This document shows positions 8,172 to 20,238 of a stretch of DNA of 30,712 bases, one piece after another; the stretch's first letter is position 1; every line of letters begins with the position of its first letter. The DNA is from JANNAV01 sp031384695 (GTDB lineage: Bacteria > Pseudomonadota > Alphaproteobacteria > Rhodobacterales > Rhodobacteraceae). The stretch lies in NCBI GenBank assembly GCA_031384695.1, contig JANNAV010000080.1, forward strand, positions 1 through 30,712, read 5' to 3'. The notes below the pieces were generated by a model. The model was given only the letters and a program-made list of their open reading frames with translations, was not told the origin of the DNA and did no database searches. The position numbers and the translations under genes were made by a program.

Positions 8172-8196
8172 CCTTCAATCTGATTCAGATTGAAGG
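8172..8196. promoter_or_regulatory. 25-bp palindrome, candidate operator of the giant helicase gene
   Basis: The arms CCTTCAATCTG (8172-8182) and CAGATTGAAGG (8186-8196) are perfect 11-bp complements around ATT. The site is AT-richer than its surroundings and lies about 170 bp upstream of the GTG start. There is no T-run after it, so it is more likely a protein-binding site than a terminator. The regulator is unknown; the adjacent WYL protein lacks a visible DNA-binding domain. Confidence 0.55.
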
Positions 8197-8369
8197 CAAA
8201 CCGCTTTAACCAATCCGATTGCGGATAATCCCCTGGCGGATGTATGGGGCCAAGCAACGGCCCATCCCGCTCCCACAGCTCCCTCCCGGCGATCACCCGG
8301 CGATGCCCCACAACGGCGCAGCGTTATCAAGGGCTTGCCTTTCGACCCGGTAATTCGGATGCTCGCTGC

Positions 8370-13469
<5,100 letters not shown>

Positions 13470-13587
13470 CCGGTCGCTGCACCGGCGCCTGCCGCCCGCA
13501 CCAGAACGGGATGCGGCTTGCCGGAAACACTTCGCACCCGCTCCCGACAATTCGATTAAAACTCGCCCCGCTTTTTCAACAGTGGGT

Positions 13588-13608
13588 GCGGGGGTGTGAA
13601 ACCCCCGC
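13588..13608. terminator. GC hairpin between convergent genes
   Basis: The arms GCGGGGGT (13588-13595) and ACCCCCGC (13601-13608) pair perfectly around GTGAA. It is 118 bp past the helicase stop and 113 bp past the photolyase stop on the other strand, so it could end transcription from both sides. Only a short T-containing tail (TCTTAT) follows on the plus strand. Confidence 0.5.
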
Positions 13609-13665
13609 TCTTATCGCCGGGCGCGGGTGCGCGGGCCTGCCGCTGCCCACCTTGCAGTTTTGATG

Positions 13666-13684
13666 CCGTATGCATGGGTTGTGC
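13666..13684 (+). repeat. 19-nt repeated motif, copy 1
   Basis: CCGTATGCATGGGTTGTGC recurs with one mismatch at 27960-27978 on the minus strand. Here it overlaps an inverted repeat, TATGCA-N7-TGCATA (13669-13687). It lies in the convergent gap downstream of the helicase gene. I do not recognise it; a binding site or small dispersed element is possible. Confidence 0.4.
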
Positions 13685-13721
13685 ATAGAAAGGCATATGT
13701 CGGCATGGGTGCTGAACCCCG

Positions 13722-15302
13722 CTACCAGCCCTCATCAAGCCGCGGTTGCGCCGGGTCCGGGGGGGCGTTCTGCAGGATATTCAGGCTGGCAAGAAAGCTT
13801 CCGGCGTCACGGGTAATCTCGGCGCGGCGCTCTGGGGGCATCTTTTCCAGCGTTCTGTAAGGCAGCGCCATGCGCGGGTTGCGGGCAAGGGCGGGCTGGT
13901 TTTCGATCAGAAAGTTCCAGTAAAGATAGTTGAACGGGCAGGCGTCAGCGCCGGTTTTCTGTTTGGAATCAAAGCGGCAGCCGGTGCAATAGTCCGACAT
14001 CCGGTCGATATAGGCCCCCGAGGCGGCATAGGGCTTGGAGCCAAGCCGCCCGCCGTCGGCATGCATCACCATCCCGTGCACGTTGGGAAGTTCCACCCAT
14101 TCGAAGGCGTCGATGTAAACCGCCAGATACCATTCCTCAATCTGCGACGGCGCCACCCCCGCCAGCAACGCAAAGTTGCCGGTGACCATCAGCCGCTGGA
14201 TGTGGTGCGCATAAGCGTGGCGGCGAGTGGTGCCAATGCACTCCGCCATACAGCGCATCGACGTCTGCCCGGTCCAGTACATCGCCGGCAAATTGCGATT
14301 AGAATTCAAGTGGTTGGTCTGCGCATAGCCCGGCATCTCGGCCCAATAGATACCGCGCACATACTCCCGCCACCCCAGGATCTGGCGCACAAAACCCTCA
14401 ACCGCGTTCAAAGGCGCCACCCCGGCGCGATAGGCGGCCTCGGCGCGGGCGCAGACCTCGGCCGCGGTCAACAGCCCGCAGTTGAGGTAAGGCGAGATCA
14501 GGCCATGGAAAAGAAAATCTTCCCCCGCCTTCATCGCATCCTGATAATCGCCAAACCGGGGCAGGCAATCGGTGATGAAGTGATCCAGCGCGTCAAGCGC
14601 CTCATTGCGGGTGACGGCCCAGCCAAAAGGCTCAAGATCGCCGAAATGGTTGCCAAAGCGGGAACTGACCAGCGTGAGAACCGCCGAAGTGATTGTATCG
14701 GGGGGAAAGCGGCGGCGATCCGGCGGGCGCAGCCCGCGCGGCAAGGCTTTGCGGTTGTCGACATCAAAGTTCCACTGGCCGCCTTCGGGGGTGTCTTTGG
14801 CCATCAGGATGCCACTTCGGCGGCGCATCTCGCGGTAGAAATATTCCATCCGACCGGTTTTGCGGGCTGCGGTCAGGGTGGCAAATGCGGTGCGGCTGCA
14901 AAAGAAACGGTCATCGTCGCGAATCTCGACCGGCAGGGCCAGATCGACCGGCCAGTCTTGCATCATCTGCGAGACACGCCACTCGCCCGGTTCGGTTACC
15001 ACCACCGAGGCCGGTTTGTGGCGGGCCACCGCGCGGGCCAGTTCGGTGGTGAAGCTGTGGGTGTTGGCAGGGTCGTCCAGCGCCACATAATCAACCGTGA
15101 TGCCTTCGGCGCGCAGGGCCAGAGCGAAATGGCGCATCGCCGACAGCACGAATGCAATCTTTTGTTTGTGATGCGGCACATAGCGGGCCTCGTCGGCCAC
15201 TTCGACCATCAGCACCACGTCACGCGCCGGGTCGATATCCGCAAGCGACGATAGTCCGCGTGTCAGTTGATCGCCCAGCACAAAGCGCAAGATCCCGGTC
15301 AT
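13722..15302 (-). CDS. FeS-cluster bacterial (6-4) photolyase / cryptochrome-related protein (FeS-BCP)
   Basis: A 526-residue flavoprotein of the FeS-BCP group, which includes PhrB of Agrobacterium and CryB of Rhodobacter; these repair (6-4) photoproducts with blue light or act as light receptors. The N-terminal photolyase-related domain begins LRFVLGDQL. The FAD-binding half contains GWREYVRGIYWAEMP and YAHHIQRLMVTGNFALL. Four cysteines at 351, 439, 442 and 455 fit the 4Fe-4S ligands of PhrB as I recall them (350, 438, 441, 454). The ATG at 15302 gives the family length and overlaps the stop of the DUF2256 gene as ATGA, so translation is coupled. An upstream ATG would add 33 unlikely residues. 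It is the last gene of an SDR-DUF2256-photolyase operon. Confidence 0.93.
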   Translation of the reverse strand: MTGILRFVLGDQLTRGLSSLADIDPARDVVLMVEVADEARYVPHHKQKIAFVLSAMRHFALALRAEGITVDYVALDDPANTHSFTTELARAVARHKPASVVVTEPGEWRVSQMMQDWPVDLALPVEIRDDDRFFCSRTAFATLTAARKTGRMEYFYREMRRRSGILMAKDTPEGGQWNFDVDNRKALPRGLRPPDRRRFPPDTITSAVLTLVSSRFGNHFGDLEPFGWAVTRNEALDALDHFITDCLPRFGDYQDAMKAGEDFLFHGLISPYLNCGLLTAAEVCARAEAAYRAGVAPLNAVEGFVRQILGWREYVRGIYWAEMPGYAQTNHLNSNRNLPAMYWTGQTSMRCMAECIGTTRRHAYAHHIQRLMVTGNFALLAGVAPSQIEEWYLAVYIDAFEWVELPNVHGMVMHADGGRLGSKPYAASGAYIDRMSDYCTGCRFDSKQKTGADACPFNYLYWNFLIENQPALARNPRMALPYRTLEKMPPERRAEITRDAGSFLASLNILQNAPPDPAQPRLDEGW

Positions 15303-15469
15303 GGGCGCGGGTTGGGCGTGGATTGCGGTTTGACGGCAGCGCGGCAACGATCCGAGCAATGCCTGACATTTTCCCAGTCGCGGGCCCATTTCTTGCGCCA
15401 TGCAAAGCCGAGGCCGCAGGTGGCGCAGATTTTGGTCGGCAGATCAGCCTTTTTGCGCATTTTTGCCAT
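15299..15469 (-). CDS. DUF2256 small zinc-ribbon-like protein
   Basis: A 56-residue basic protein. It has CATCGLGFAWRKKWARDWEN followed by a second pair, CSDRC, so CxxC...CxxxC could bind a metal. This pattern matches DUF2256, whose members often adjoin photolyase or cryptochrome genes. The ATG at 15469 is 11 nt after the SDR stop; a second ATG at 15460 (MRKKADL) is an alternative. The stop overlaps the photolyase start by 4 nt, which implies that the two products are made together. Function is unknown; a role in the maturation or partner binding of the photolyase is a fair guess. Because it is short, it is easily missed by gene finders. Confidence 0.88.
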   Translation of the reverse strand: MAKMRKKADLPTKICATCGLGFAWRKKWARDWENVRHCSDRCRAAVKPQSTPNPRP

Positions 15470-15480
15470 GGCGGACACGA

Positions 15481-16209
15481 TCAGCCTTTGGTCCGCAGGC
15501 GCGAGCGGCCACCATCCACCGCGATCACCTGACCCGACATCCAATCGGCCTGATCCGAAATCAGGAACGCGGCGAGGGCGGCCACATCCTGCGGTTTGCC
15601 AAGCCGGGGCAAGGCGTGCAATTGGGCAATCGTGGCTGCCATCTGAGGATTGCTGGTCAGGCCCGCCGCCAGCGGCGTGTCGGTCAATGACGGGGCTACG
15701 GCGTTGATCCGTATTTTTGGCGCAAGTTCGGCGGCAAGCGCACGGGTGAGGCCTTCGACAGCACCCTTCGCCATCGAAACCGAGGCATGCGCGGCAAAGC
15801 CCTGCGCTACGGCGACCGATGAGAAAAGCACCACCGAAGCGGTTTGACTTGCGGCTTTCAGGGCGGGCAATGCTGCCTGCACCGCCAGTGCAGCACCCAT
15901 TGCATTCAACCGGAAATCGCGGGTGAAATCTGCCACTGTCAGGCGGGCAACCGGGCGCAGATTGATGCTGCCCACCGCATAGACCAACCCTGCAAGCGGG
16001 CTGTCTGCCTCGGCCACGACGCGGGAAAAGGCGGCGTCGTCTTCGACATCGGCAATGCTGGTGCTGCAACCCAGTTCCTGGCCAAGCGCTTCAAGCCTGT
16101 CGGCGTCGCGGCCGACGAGGTGAAGCGCAAAGCCTTTCGCAGATAATTCCCGGGCAGTTGCAGCGCCGATGCCGCCTGTGCCGCCCCATATCAAGACTTT
16201 ATCTGCCAT
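15481..16209 (-). CDS. Short-chain dehydrogenase-like protein lacking the catalytic tyrosine
   Basis: A 242-residue Rossmann-fold protein. It has WGGTGGIGAATA at the N-terminus (nucleotide binding), LVYAVGSINLRP where NNAG usually lies, VVLFSSVA, and the SDR C-terminal pattern RINAVAPSLTDTPL and GQVIAVDGG. In the catalytic YxxxK motif the lysine remains (SMAKGAVEG), but the position of the tyrosine holds valine. This suggests a changed or absent dehydrogenase activity, as in some known SDR subgroups. The ATG has AGAGG about 6 nt upstream. It starts the operon with DUF2256 and the FeS-BCP photolyase, so a light- or damage-linked role is suggested by context. Confidence 0.85.
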   Translation of the reverse strand: MADKVLIWGGTGGIGAATARELSAKGFALHLVGRDADRLEALGQELGCSTSIADVEDDAAFSRVVAEADSPLAGLVYAVGSINLRPVARLTVADFTRDFRLNAMGAALAVQAALPALKAASQTASVVLFSSVAVAQGFAAHASVSMAKGAVEGLTRALAAELAPKIRINAVAPSLTDTPLAAGLTSNPQMAATIAQLHALPRLGKPQDVAALAAFLISDQADWMSGQVIAVDGGRSRLRTKG

Positions 16210-16367
16210 ATGCGCCTCTGCTGTGATCTGCGGGAATGGCCGCAGGCCGGGGTTTATGCAGGGGATATGGGCCGGATGCAGCCAAGATCAAGCATGCCGG
16301 ATGGCTTTCGCGGCAAGGCTCCGCCGGTGCTATCGCGGGCAGTCACGGCGCAAAGGCTAAGGAACAG

Positions 16368-16388
16368 AACCGTGACAATTCAACGGTT
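16368..16388 (-). terminator. Weak hairpin at the end of the SixA-like gene
   Basis: AACCGT (16368-16373) and ACGGTT (16383-16388) pair perfectly around 9 nt, touching the stop codon of the phosphatase gene on the minus strand. The stem is short and is followed by CTGTTCC only. The rest of the 16210-16387 gap holds the leader of the SDR operon; I saw no convincing promoter hexamers. Confidence 0.25.
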
Positions 16389-16891
16389 TACGCGACAATT
16401 TCGCGCGGGACGATGAAATCTACGGTGATGCCTTTGCCGAAATCGACCTGCTCCCATCGGTCTATTTCGAAATCAACAACCAGAGTTGCGCCAGTTGGAT
16501 AGCGGGAAAATTCGGCGTTCAGGGGTATGTGCGCCACCAGTCTTTCGGCGAAATCGGCAATGCCGGGGTTATGGCCAATAATCATCACAATCTCATGCTT
16601 TGCATGGCGCAGGACCGCCAACATCACATCGGGGCCCGCATGGTAAAGCGCCGGTTTCAGTTCCAGAACCGGGGTGCCGGGAAGGGCAGGGGCGATGCCC
16701 GACCATGTTTTTCGCGTGCGCAAGGCATCCGAACACAGCACTTCGCCCGGCACATGACCGCGCGAGGCGAGCCATTGGCCAAGATCGGCGGCAGCAGCCT
16801 TGCCGCGATCATTCAGGGGGCGGTCATGGTCCGGGGTCAGCGGGTCGTCCCAGGCCGACTTGGCGTGGCGCGTCAGGATCAGTCGCTTCAT
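16388..16891 (-). CDS. SixA-like histidine phosphatase
   Basis: A 167-residue cytoplasmic phosphatase of the histidine phosphatase superfamily. The catalytic RHAKS motif lies at residues 8-12 (H9 forms the phosphohistidine), RPLNDRG follows, and the second histidine is in IIGHNPGI. SixA proteins remove phosphate from histidines of phosphorelay or PTS proteins, and this protein has their short length and order of motifs. The ATG at 16891 is chosen since it gives MKRLILTRHAKS, the usual start, and overlaps the stop of the upstream 4Fe-4S gene by 4 nt. It is the last gene of a desaturase / 4Fe-4S / phosphatase operon. The partner phosphoprotein is unknown. Confidence 0.88.
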   Translation of the reverse strand: MKRLILTRHAKSAWDDPLTPDHDRPLNDRGKAAAADLGQWLASRGHVPGEVLCSDALRTRKTWSGIAPALPGTPVLELKPALYHAGPDVMLAVLRHAKHEIVMIIGHNPGIADFAERLVAHIPLNAEFSRYPTGATLVVDFEIDRWEQVDFGKGITVDFIVPREIVA

Positions 16892-17541
16892 TTGTGGAAT
16901 TGTCCCATGTGAAATGCTGATTGTTCGGGCAGTCTTGCATAGCTTTGCGATACTGGGCAAGCGCGGCGCACAAGGCAGCCACCGGTCAGGCAGTCTGTAC
17001 CCTCAAGGCTGTCGAGAAAGCTGTGGCAAAGCGGGACGTCATACCCTGCCCCGGTCAGCGCGGCGGCAGGGCAGGCGGTCAAGCAAGGTTTTTCGACACA
17101 GGCTTCGCAGGGGCTTTGGCTGTCGGGCTTTGGCTGGGGGATAGTATCCCTGAACGCGATGGCGCCGCGATAGCTGACCAACAACCCTTGCCAACTGTGC
17201 ACCAGCAGCCGGACCGGGCTTTGCCACGCCGCACCCGACCGAAGCGCCCAGGATTGGAACGGATGCCACGGCGACCCGCCAAACGGAAACAGCGCCTTCG
17301 CCCCGAGGTCGCAGGCAATGCGCCCAATCACCCGGCGCGACCAACGGTCGATGGGGTCGGGGGCACCGTCTTGCCATTCGGGCTGGGTGGCAAGGTGCGG
17401 CCAGAACCCGGGCTCACGTGGGCCGATCAGGAACAGCGAGCGTGTCCGCTTTGGCAAGAGAGGTTCTTCGCCGTCGCAGGAAAAGCCGCCCATAACCTCC
17501 AGATGATGGCGCCAAAGCCGGTCGGTCAACGCGCGCAGCAT
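16888..17541 (-). CDS. 4Fe-4S ferredoxin-like protein, related to the QueG C-terminal part
   Basis: A protein of about 217 residues with two iron-sulfur motifs near its C-terminus: CEACVEKPCLTACP and CLTGGCLVRRACP. The N-terminal part (LFLIGPREPGFW, ALFPFGGSPWHPFQSWA) resembles small uncharacterised ferredoxin proteins distantly like epoxyqueuosine reductase, but it is far shorter than QueG (about 350 residues), so I do not call it queG. The ATG at 17541 shares one base with the stop of the desaturase gene; a start at 17604 would add 21 residues inside that gene. It may transfer electrons in the cytoplasm, perhaps to the adjacent di-iron enzyme, but this is inference from context. Confidence 0.8.
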   Translation of the reverse strand: MLRALTDRLWRHHLEVMGGFSCDGEEPLLPKRTRSLFLIGPREPGFWPHLATQPEWQDGAPDPIDRWSRRVIGRIACDLGAKALFPFGGSPWHPFQSWALRSGAAWQSPVRLLVHSWQGLLVSYRGAIAFRDTIPQPKPDSQSPCEACVEKPCLTACPAAALTGAGYDVPLCHSFLDSLEGTDCLTGGCLVRRACPVSQSYARLPEQSAFHMGQFHK

Positions 17542-18335
17542 CAGTTCCGGCGGAACGGCAGCAGCAGGCTCCACCCCAGTTTTGTCGGTCTGTCGTCCTG
17601 CCATTCCAGCCCCACCACCACCGCGTCCTGCCCGGCCTTCGGCACAGAAACATATGTGTGGAAGATGCGGTCCCAGATCGACAAAGCAAAGCCGAAATTG
17701 CTGTCATGTTCGGCGCGCAGGGCGGAATGATGGATGCGGTGCATGTCGGGTGTCACCATAATCAGCCGCAGCCAGCCATCCAGACCTGGGGACAGGCGCA
17801 GATTGGCATGGCTGAACAGCGCAGTGCCGTTCAGAATCACCTCAAAGATCAGCACGGCCACAGCGGGCGCGCCCAAGGCATAGACGACACCGATCTTCAC
17901 CACCATTGATGCCAGAATTTCGACCGGGTGAAAACGCAAGGCGGTGGTTACGTCCATATCCCTGTCAGAATGGTGCATCCGGTGAAAGCGCCAGAACAGC
18001 GGCACCTTGTGCGTGATCAGATGTTGCAGCCAGATTGCAAGATCAAGGGTCAGGATCGCCACAATGATTTCGGCCCCAAGCGGCCAACTCAACTGGTTCA
18101 GAACCCCCCAGCCCCGTTGCTGGGCATCCCATGCTGCACCTATGGCCAGAAGCGGCAGGGCAACCGTCAAGAGCCGCAACGCGCCTGTGTTCAGCGCGGA
18201 AATCACCAGATTGGTGATCCAGCGTTTGCCGCGTGGGTGGATACGGGCGCGGCGTGGAATTGTAGCCTCAAGTGCCGCCAGCAGCGCGAAGATGCCGAAG
18301 AACGCCAACAGTCTGATCAGAATTTCGTGTTGCAT
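17541..18335 (-). CDS. Sterol desaturase / fatty acid hydroxylase family membrane protein
   Basis: A 264-residue integral membrane di-iron enzyme. Hydrophobic helices lie near residues 5-25, 45-70 and 85-105. The histidine clusters are LQHLITH, HRMHH (118-122), SHAN and HRIHH (199-203), the pattern of the fatty acid hydroxylase superfamily. These enzymes use O2 and electrons to hydroxylate or desaturate lipids. The start at 18335 gives a normal N-terminus (MQHEILIRLLAFFG). It is the first gene of an operon with a 4Fe-4S protein and a phosphatase; the iron-sulfur protein could supply electrons. The lipid substrate cannot be told from sequence. Confidence 0.9.
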   Translation of the reverse strand: MQHEILIRLLAFFGIFALLAALEATIPRRARIHPRGKRWITNLVISALNTGALRLLTVALPLLAIGAAWDAQQRGWGVLNQLSWPLGAEIIVAILTLDLAIWLQHLITHKVPLFWRFHRMHHSDRDMDVTTALRFHPVEILASMVVKIGVVYALGAPAVAVLIFEVILNGTALFSHANLRLSPGLDGWLRLIMVTPDMHRIHHSALRAEHDSNFGFALSIWDRIFHTYVSVPKAGQDAVVVGLEWQDDRPTKLGWSLLLPFRRN

Positions 18336-18377
18336 CGCGCCTCCGCCTCTGAATGTAGGGCAGGCGGCGGGCGATTG

Positions 18378-19277
18378 CTAGCGGCGAACCCTTGGTTTCA
18401 CCCGCGGCTCGGTCGAGCGGATTTGTGAGCCCGCGCCATGATCGGTGAACAGTTCAAGCAGGCAGGCATTGGGGATGCGGCCATCCAGAATGGTGACAGC
18501 CCGCACGCCCTGTTCAAGAGCAAGAAGGGCCGTTTCGGTTTTTGGGATCATGCCGCCTGCGATCACGCCATCAGCCATCATCTGGCGGATTTCCTCGGGG
18601 GTGATCTGGGTCATTACTTCGCCCGCTGCGTTCTTTACGCCGGAAACGTCGGTCAGCAGCAGTAGGCGGTCGGCCTGCAATGCCCCGGCAATTGCACCTG
18701 CGGCGGTATCGCCGTTGACGTTGAAGGTTTCATTATCCTCCATCCCGGTGGCCACGGGGGCCACCACGGGGATGATCCCTGCGGCATAAAGATCGCGCAA
18801 CACCTGTACGTTCATCTCAACCGGGCGGCCGACAAAGCCCAGTTCCGGGTCATCCGCCACACAAACCATCAGGTCATCGTCCTTGCCCGAGATGCCCACC
18901 GCGCGGCCGCCCTGATCGTTAATGGCCTGCACGATACGCTTGTTCACAAGGCCGGAAAGGATCATCTCGACCACCTCGACTGTGGCTTTATCTGTCACCC
19001 GTTTGCCGCGCACAAATTCGGATTTGATGCCGAGTTTGGCCAGCATATCGTTGATCATCGGGCCGCCGCCGTGGACGATCACCGGGTTCACACCGACCTG
19101 CCGCATCAGCACGACATCGCGGGCAAATTCGGCCATAGCCGCGTTGTCGCCCATGGCATTGCCGCCAAATTTCACCACCACCACCGCGCCGGAATAGCGT
19201 TGCAGATAAGGCAAAGCCTCGGAAAGCATGCGGGCGGTGCCGATTGCATCTGACATGGTAAGGGTTTGCCTTTGCAT
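18378..19277 (-). CDS. argB: Acetylglutamate kinase
   Basis: A 299-residue enzyme of the amino acid kinase family that phosphorylates N-acetylglutamate, the second step of arginine synthesis. Family motifs are present: VVVVKFGGNAMGD near the N-terminus, NPVIVHGGGPMIND, EFVRGKRVTDKATVEVVEM, and GNxN-like NVNGDTAAGAIAGAL with MIPKTETALLALEQG near the end. The length fits cytoplasmic ArgB. The first ATG (19277) has AGAGG 5 nt upstream and is preferred over the ATG seven codons later. It is 43 bp from the desaturase gene on the same strand and could be cotranscribed with it, though the functions are unrelated. Confidence 0.96.
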   Translation of the reverse strand: MQRQTLTMSDAIGTARMLSEALPYLQRYSGAVVVVKFGGNAMGDNAAMAEFARDVVLMRQVGVNPVIVHGGGPMINDMLAKLGIKSEFVRGKRVTDKATVEVVEMILSGLVNKRIVQAINDQGGRAVGISGKDDDLMVCVADDPELGFVGRPVEMNVQVLRDLYAAGIIPVVAPVATGMEDNETFNVNGDTAAGAIAGALQADRLLLLTDVSGVKNAAGEVMTQITPEEIRQMMADGVIAGGMIPKTETALLALEQGVRAVTILDGRIPNACLLELFTDHGAGSQIRSTEPRVKPRVRR

Positions 19278-19486
19278 TGGGGCCTCTGGGAAGCGCGGGT
19301 TGGCGCGGTTGGTTTCGTGCTACTGGTTTTGCCGGGCTGTGCCAAGCCCGGATGTTGGAGGGCGGCGGCGGGGATGCAAGCGTGGTTTCCAATTAATTCA
19401 GCGAGTTAGGCTGGTGGTTGCGGCGGGGCGGCTTTGCAGATCCGCCCGCCGCCCGCTTGCATTCCCAATTCAAAGCTTTAGGTTGG

Positions 19487-19499
19487 TCCCACAGTGGGA
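19487..19499 (+). promoter_or_regulatory. Palindrome overlapping the SDR ribosome-binding site
   Basis: TCCCAC (19487-19492) and GTGGGA (19494-19499) are complements around one base. GGGAG at 19496-19500, the likely ribosome-binding site of the SDR gene at 19507, lies inside it. A protein bound there could block transcription or translation; at one-base spacing it cannot form a good RNA hairpin. Confidence 0.35.
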
Positions 19500-19506
19500 G
19501 TGAGCG

Positions 19507-20238
19507 ATGTCAGAGCAGAAAACCATCGTTCTAACCGGCGCCAGCCGCGGGATTGGCCATGCGACGGTAAAACGGTTTTCGTCAGAGGGTTGGCGGGTTC
19601 TGACGTGCTCGCGGCAGCCATTTGATGCGCGGTGCCCCTGGCCGGGGGGGGAAGAAAACCACATCGAGCTTGATCTTTCTGATCCGAACAAGACCGTAGC
19701 GGCGATTGAAGTGATCAGATCAAAGCTGAACGGCAGGCTGCACGCGCTGGTGAATAACGCGGGCATCAGTCCGAAAGGCCCGAATGGCGGGCGGTTGAAC
19801 ACGCTGACCACCGATTTGCGAACCTGGGGGCAGGTGTTTCATGTGAACTTCTTTGCCTCGGTGATCATGGCCCGTGGTTTGCAGCACGAGTTGGCTGCGG
19901 CCAAGGGGGCGGTGGTAAATGTTACCTCTATCGCCGGGGTACGGGTGCATCCATTTGCCGGTGCGGCCTATGCAACCTCGAAGGCGGCTCTGGCGGCCCT
20001 TACCCGTGAGATGGCGCATGATTTCGGCCCTTTTGGCGTGCGGGTGAACGCCATTGCGCCGGGAGAGGTTGAGACCGCAATCTTGTCGCCCGGCACCGAC
20101 AAGATCGTAGAAAAACTGCCGCTGCAGCGCCTTGGCCAGCCACGCGAAGTTGCCGACGTGATCTGGTTCTTGTGTTCGGATCAGGCAAGTTACATCTCAG
20201 GCACCGAGATCGAGGTGAATGGCGCGCAGCATGTTTAG
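19507..20238 (+). CDS. Short-chain dehydrogenase/reductase (SDR)
   Basis: A 243-residue classical SDR. TGASRGIG (residues 10-17) binds the NAD(P) cofactor, NNAG lies in LVNNAGISPKG, the catalytic serine is in VTSIAG and the active-site pair is YATSK. The C-terminus keeps RVNAIAPGEVET and the SGTEIEVNGAQ tail. All catalytic residues are present, in contrast to the other SDR at 15481-16209. It lies divergent to argB and convergent with the malonyl-CoA synthetase gene, overlapping its 3' end by 4 nt. The substrate is unknown; 3-oxoacyl reduction is a common role of the family. Confidence 0.92.
   Translation: MSEQKTIVLTGASRGIGHATVKRFSSEGWRVLTCSRQPFDARCPWPGGEENHIELDLSDPNKTVAAIEVIRSKLNGRLHALVNNAGISPKGPNGGRLNTLTTDLRTWGQVFHVNFFASVIMARGLQHELAAAKGAVVNVTSIAGVRVHPFAGAAYATSKAALAALTREMAHDFGPFGVRVNAIAPGEVETAILSPGTDKIVEKLPLQRLGQPREVADVIWFLCSDQASYISGTEIEVNGAQHV

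Larger units (their letters stand above)
8040..8369. other. Non-coding control region between the WYL gene and the giant helicase gene
   Basis: No gene is supported here. It holds a GC-rich hairpin 14 nt after the WYL stop, a 25-bp palindrome, and a smaller ATCCG/CGGAT inverted repeat at 8213-8226. The last 126 bases are open in the helicase frame, but their codon use (third-position GC near two thirds, many rare codons) differs from the gene body, so they are more likely leader than coding. Confidence 0.6.

Noticed and set aside
8244..8369. Use of the ATG at 8244 as start of the fusion helicase
   Set aside because: The 42 added codons have lower third-position GC and rare codons unlike the gene body; kept only as an alternative start.
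13697..13816. Short ORF (about 39 codons) with AAAGG before its ATG, antisense to the photolyase end
   Set aside because: The ribosome-like site is inside the repeated 19-nt motif area and the peptide is only the antisense of the photolyase C-terminus; no independent support.
13746..15254. 502-codon plus-strand frame opposite the photolyase
   Set aside because: The minus-strand photolyase has all family motifs; the plus frame has none and a start in poor context.
16210..16387. Possible RpoE-type promoter for the SDR-DUF2256-photolyase operon
   Set aside because: A TGATCT is present on the minus strand, but no matching -10 of the Rhodobacter RpoE type is at proper spacing.
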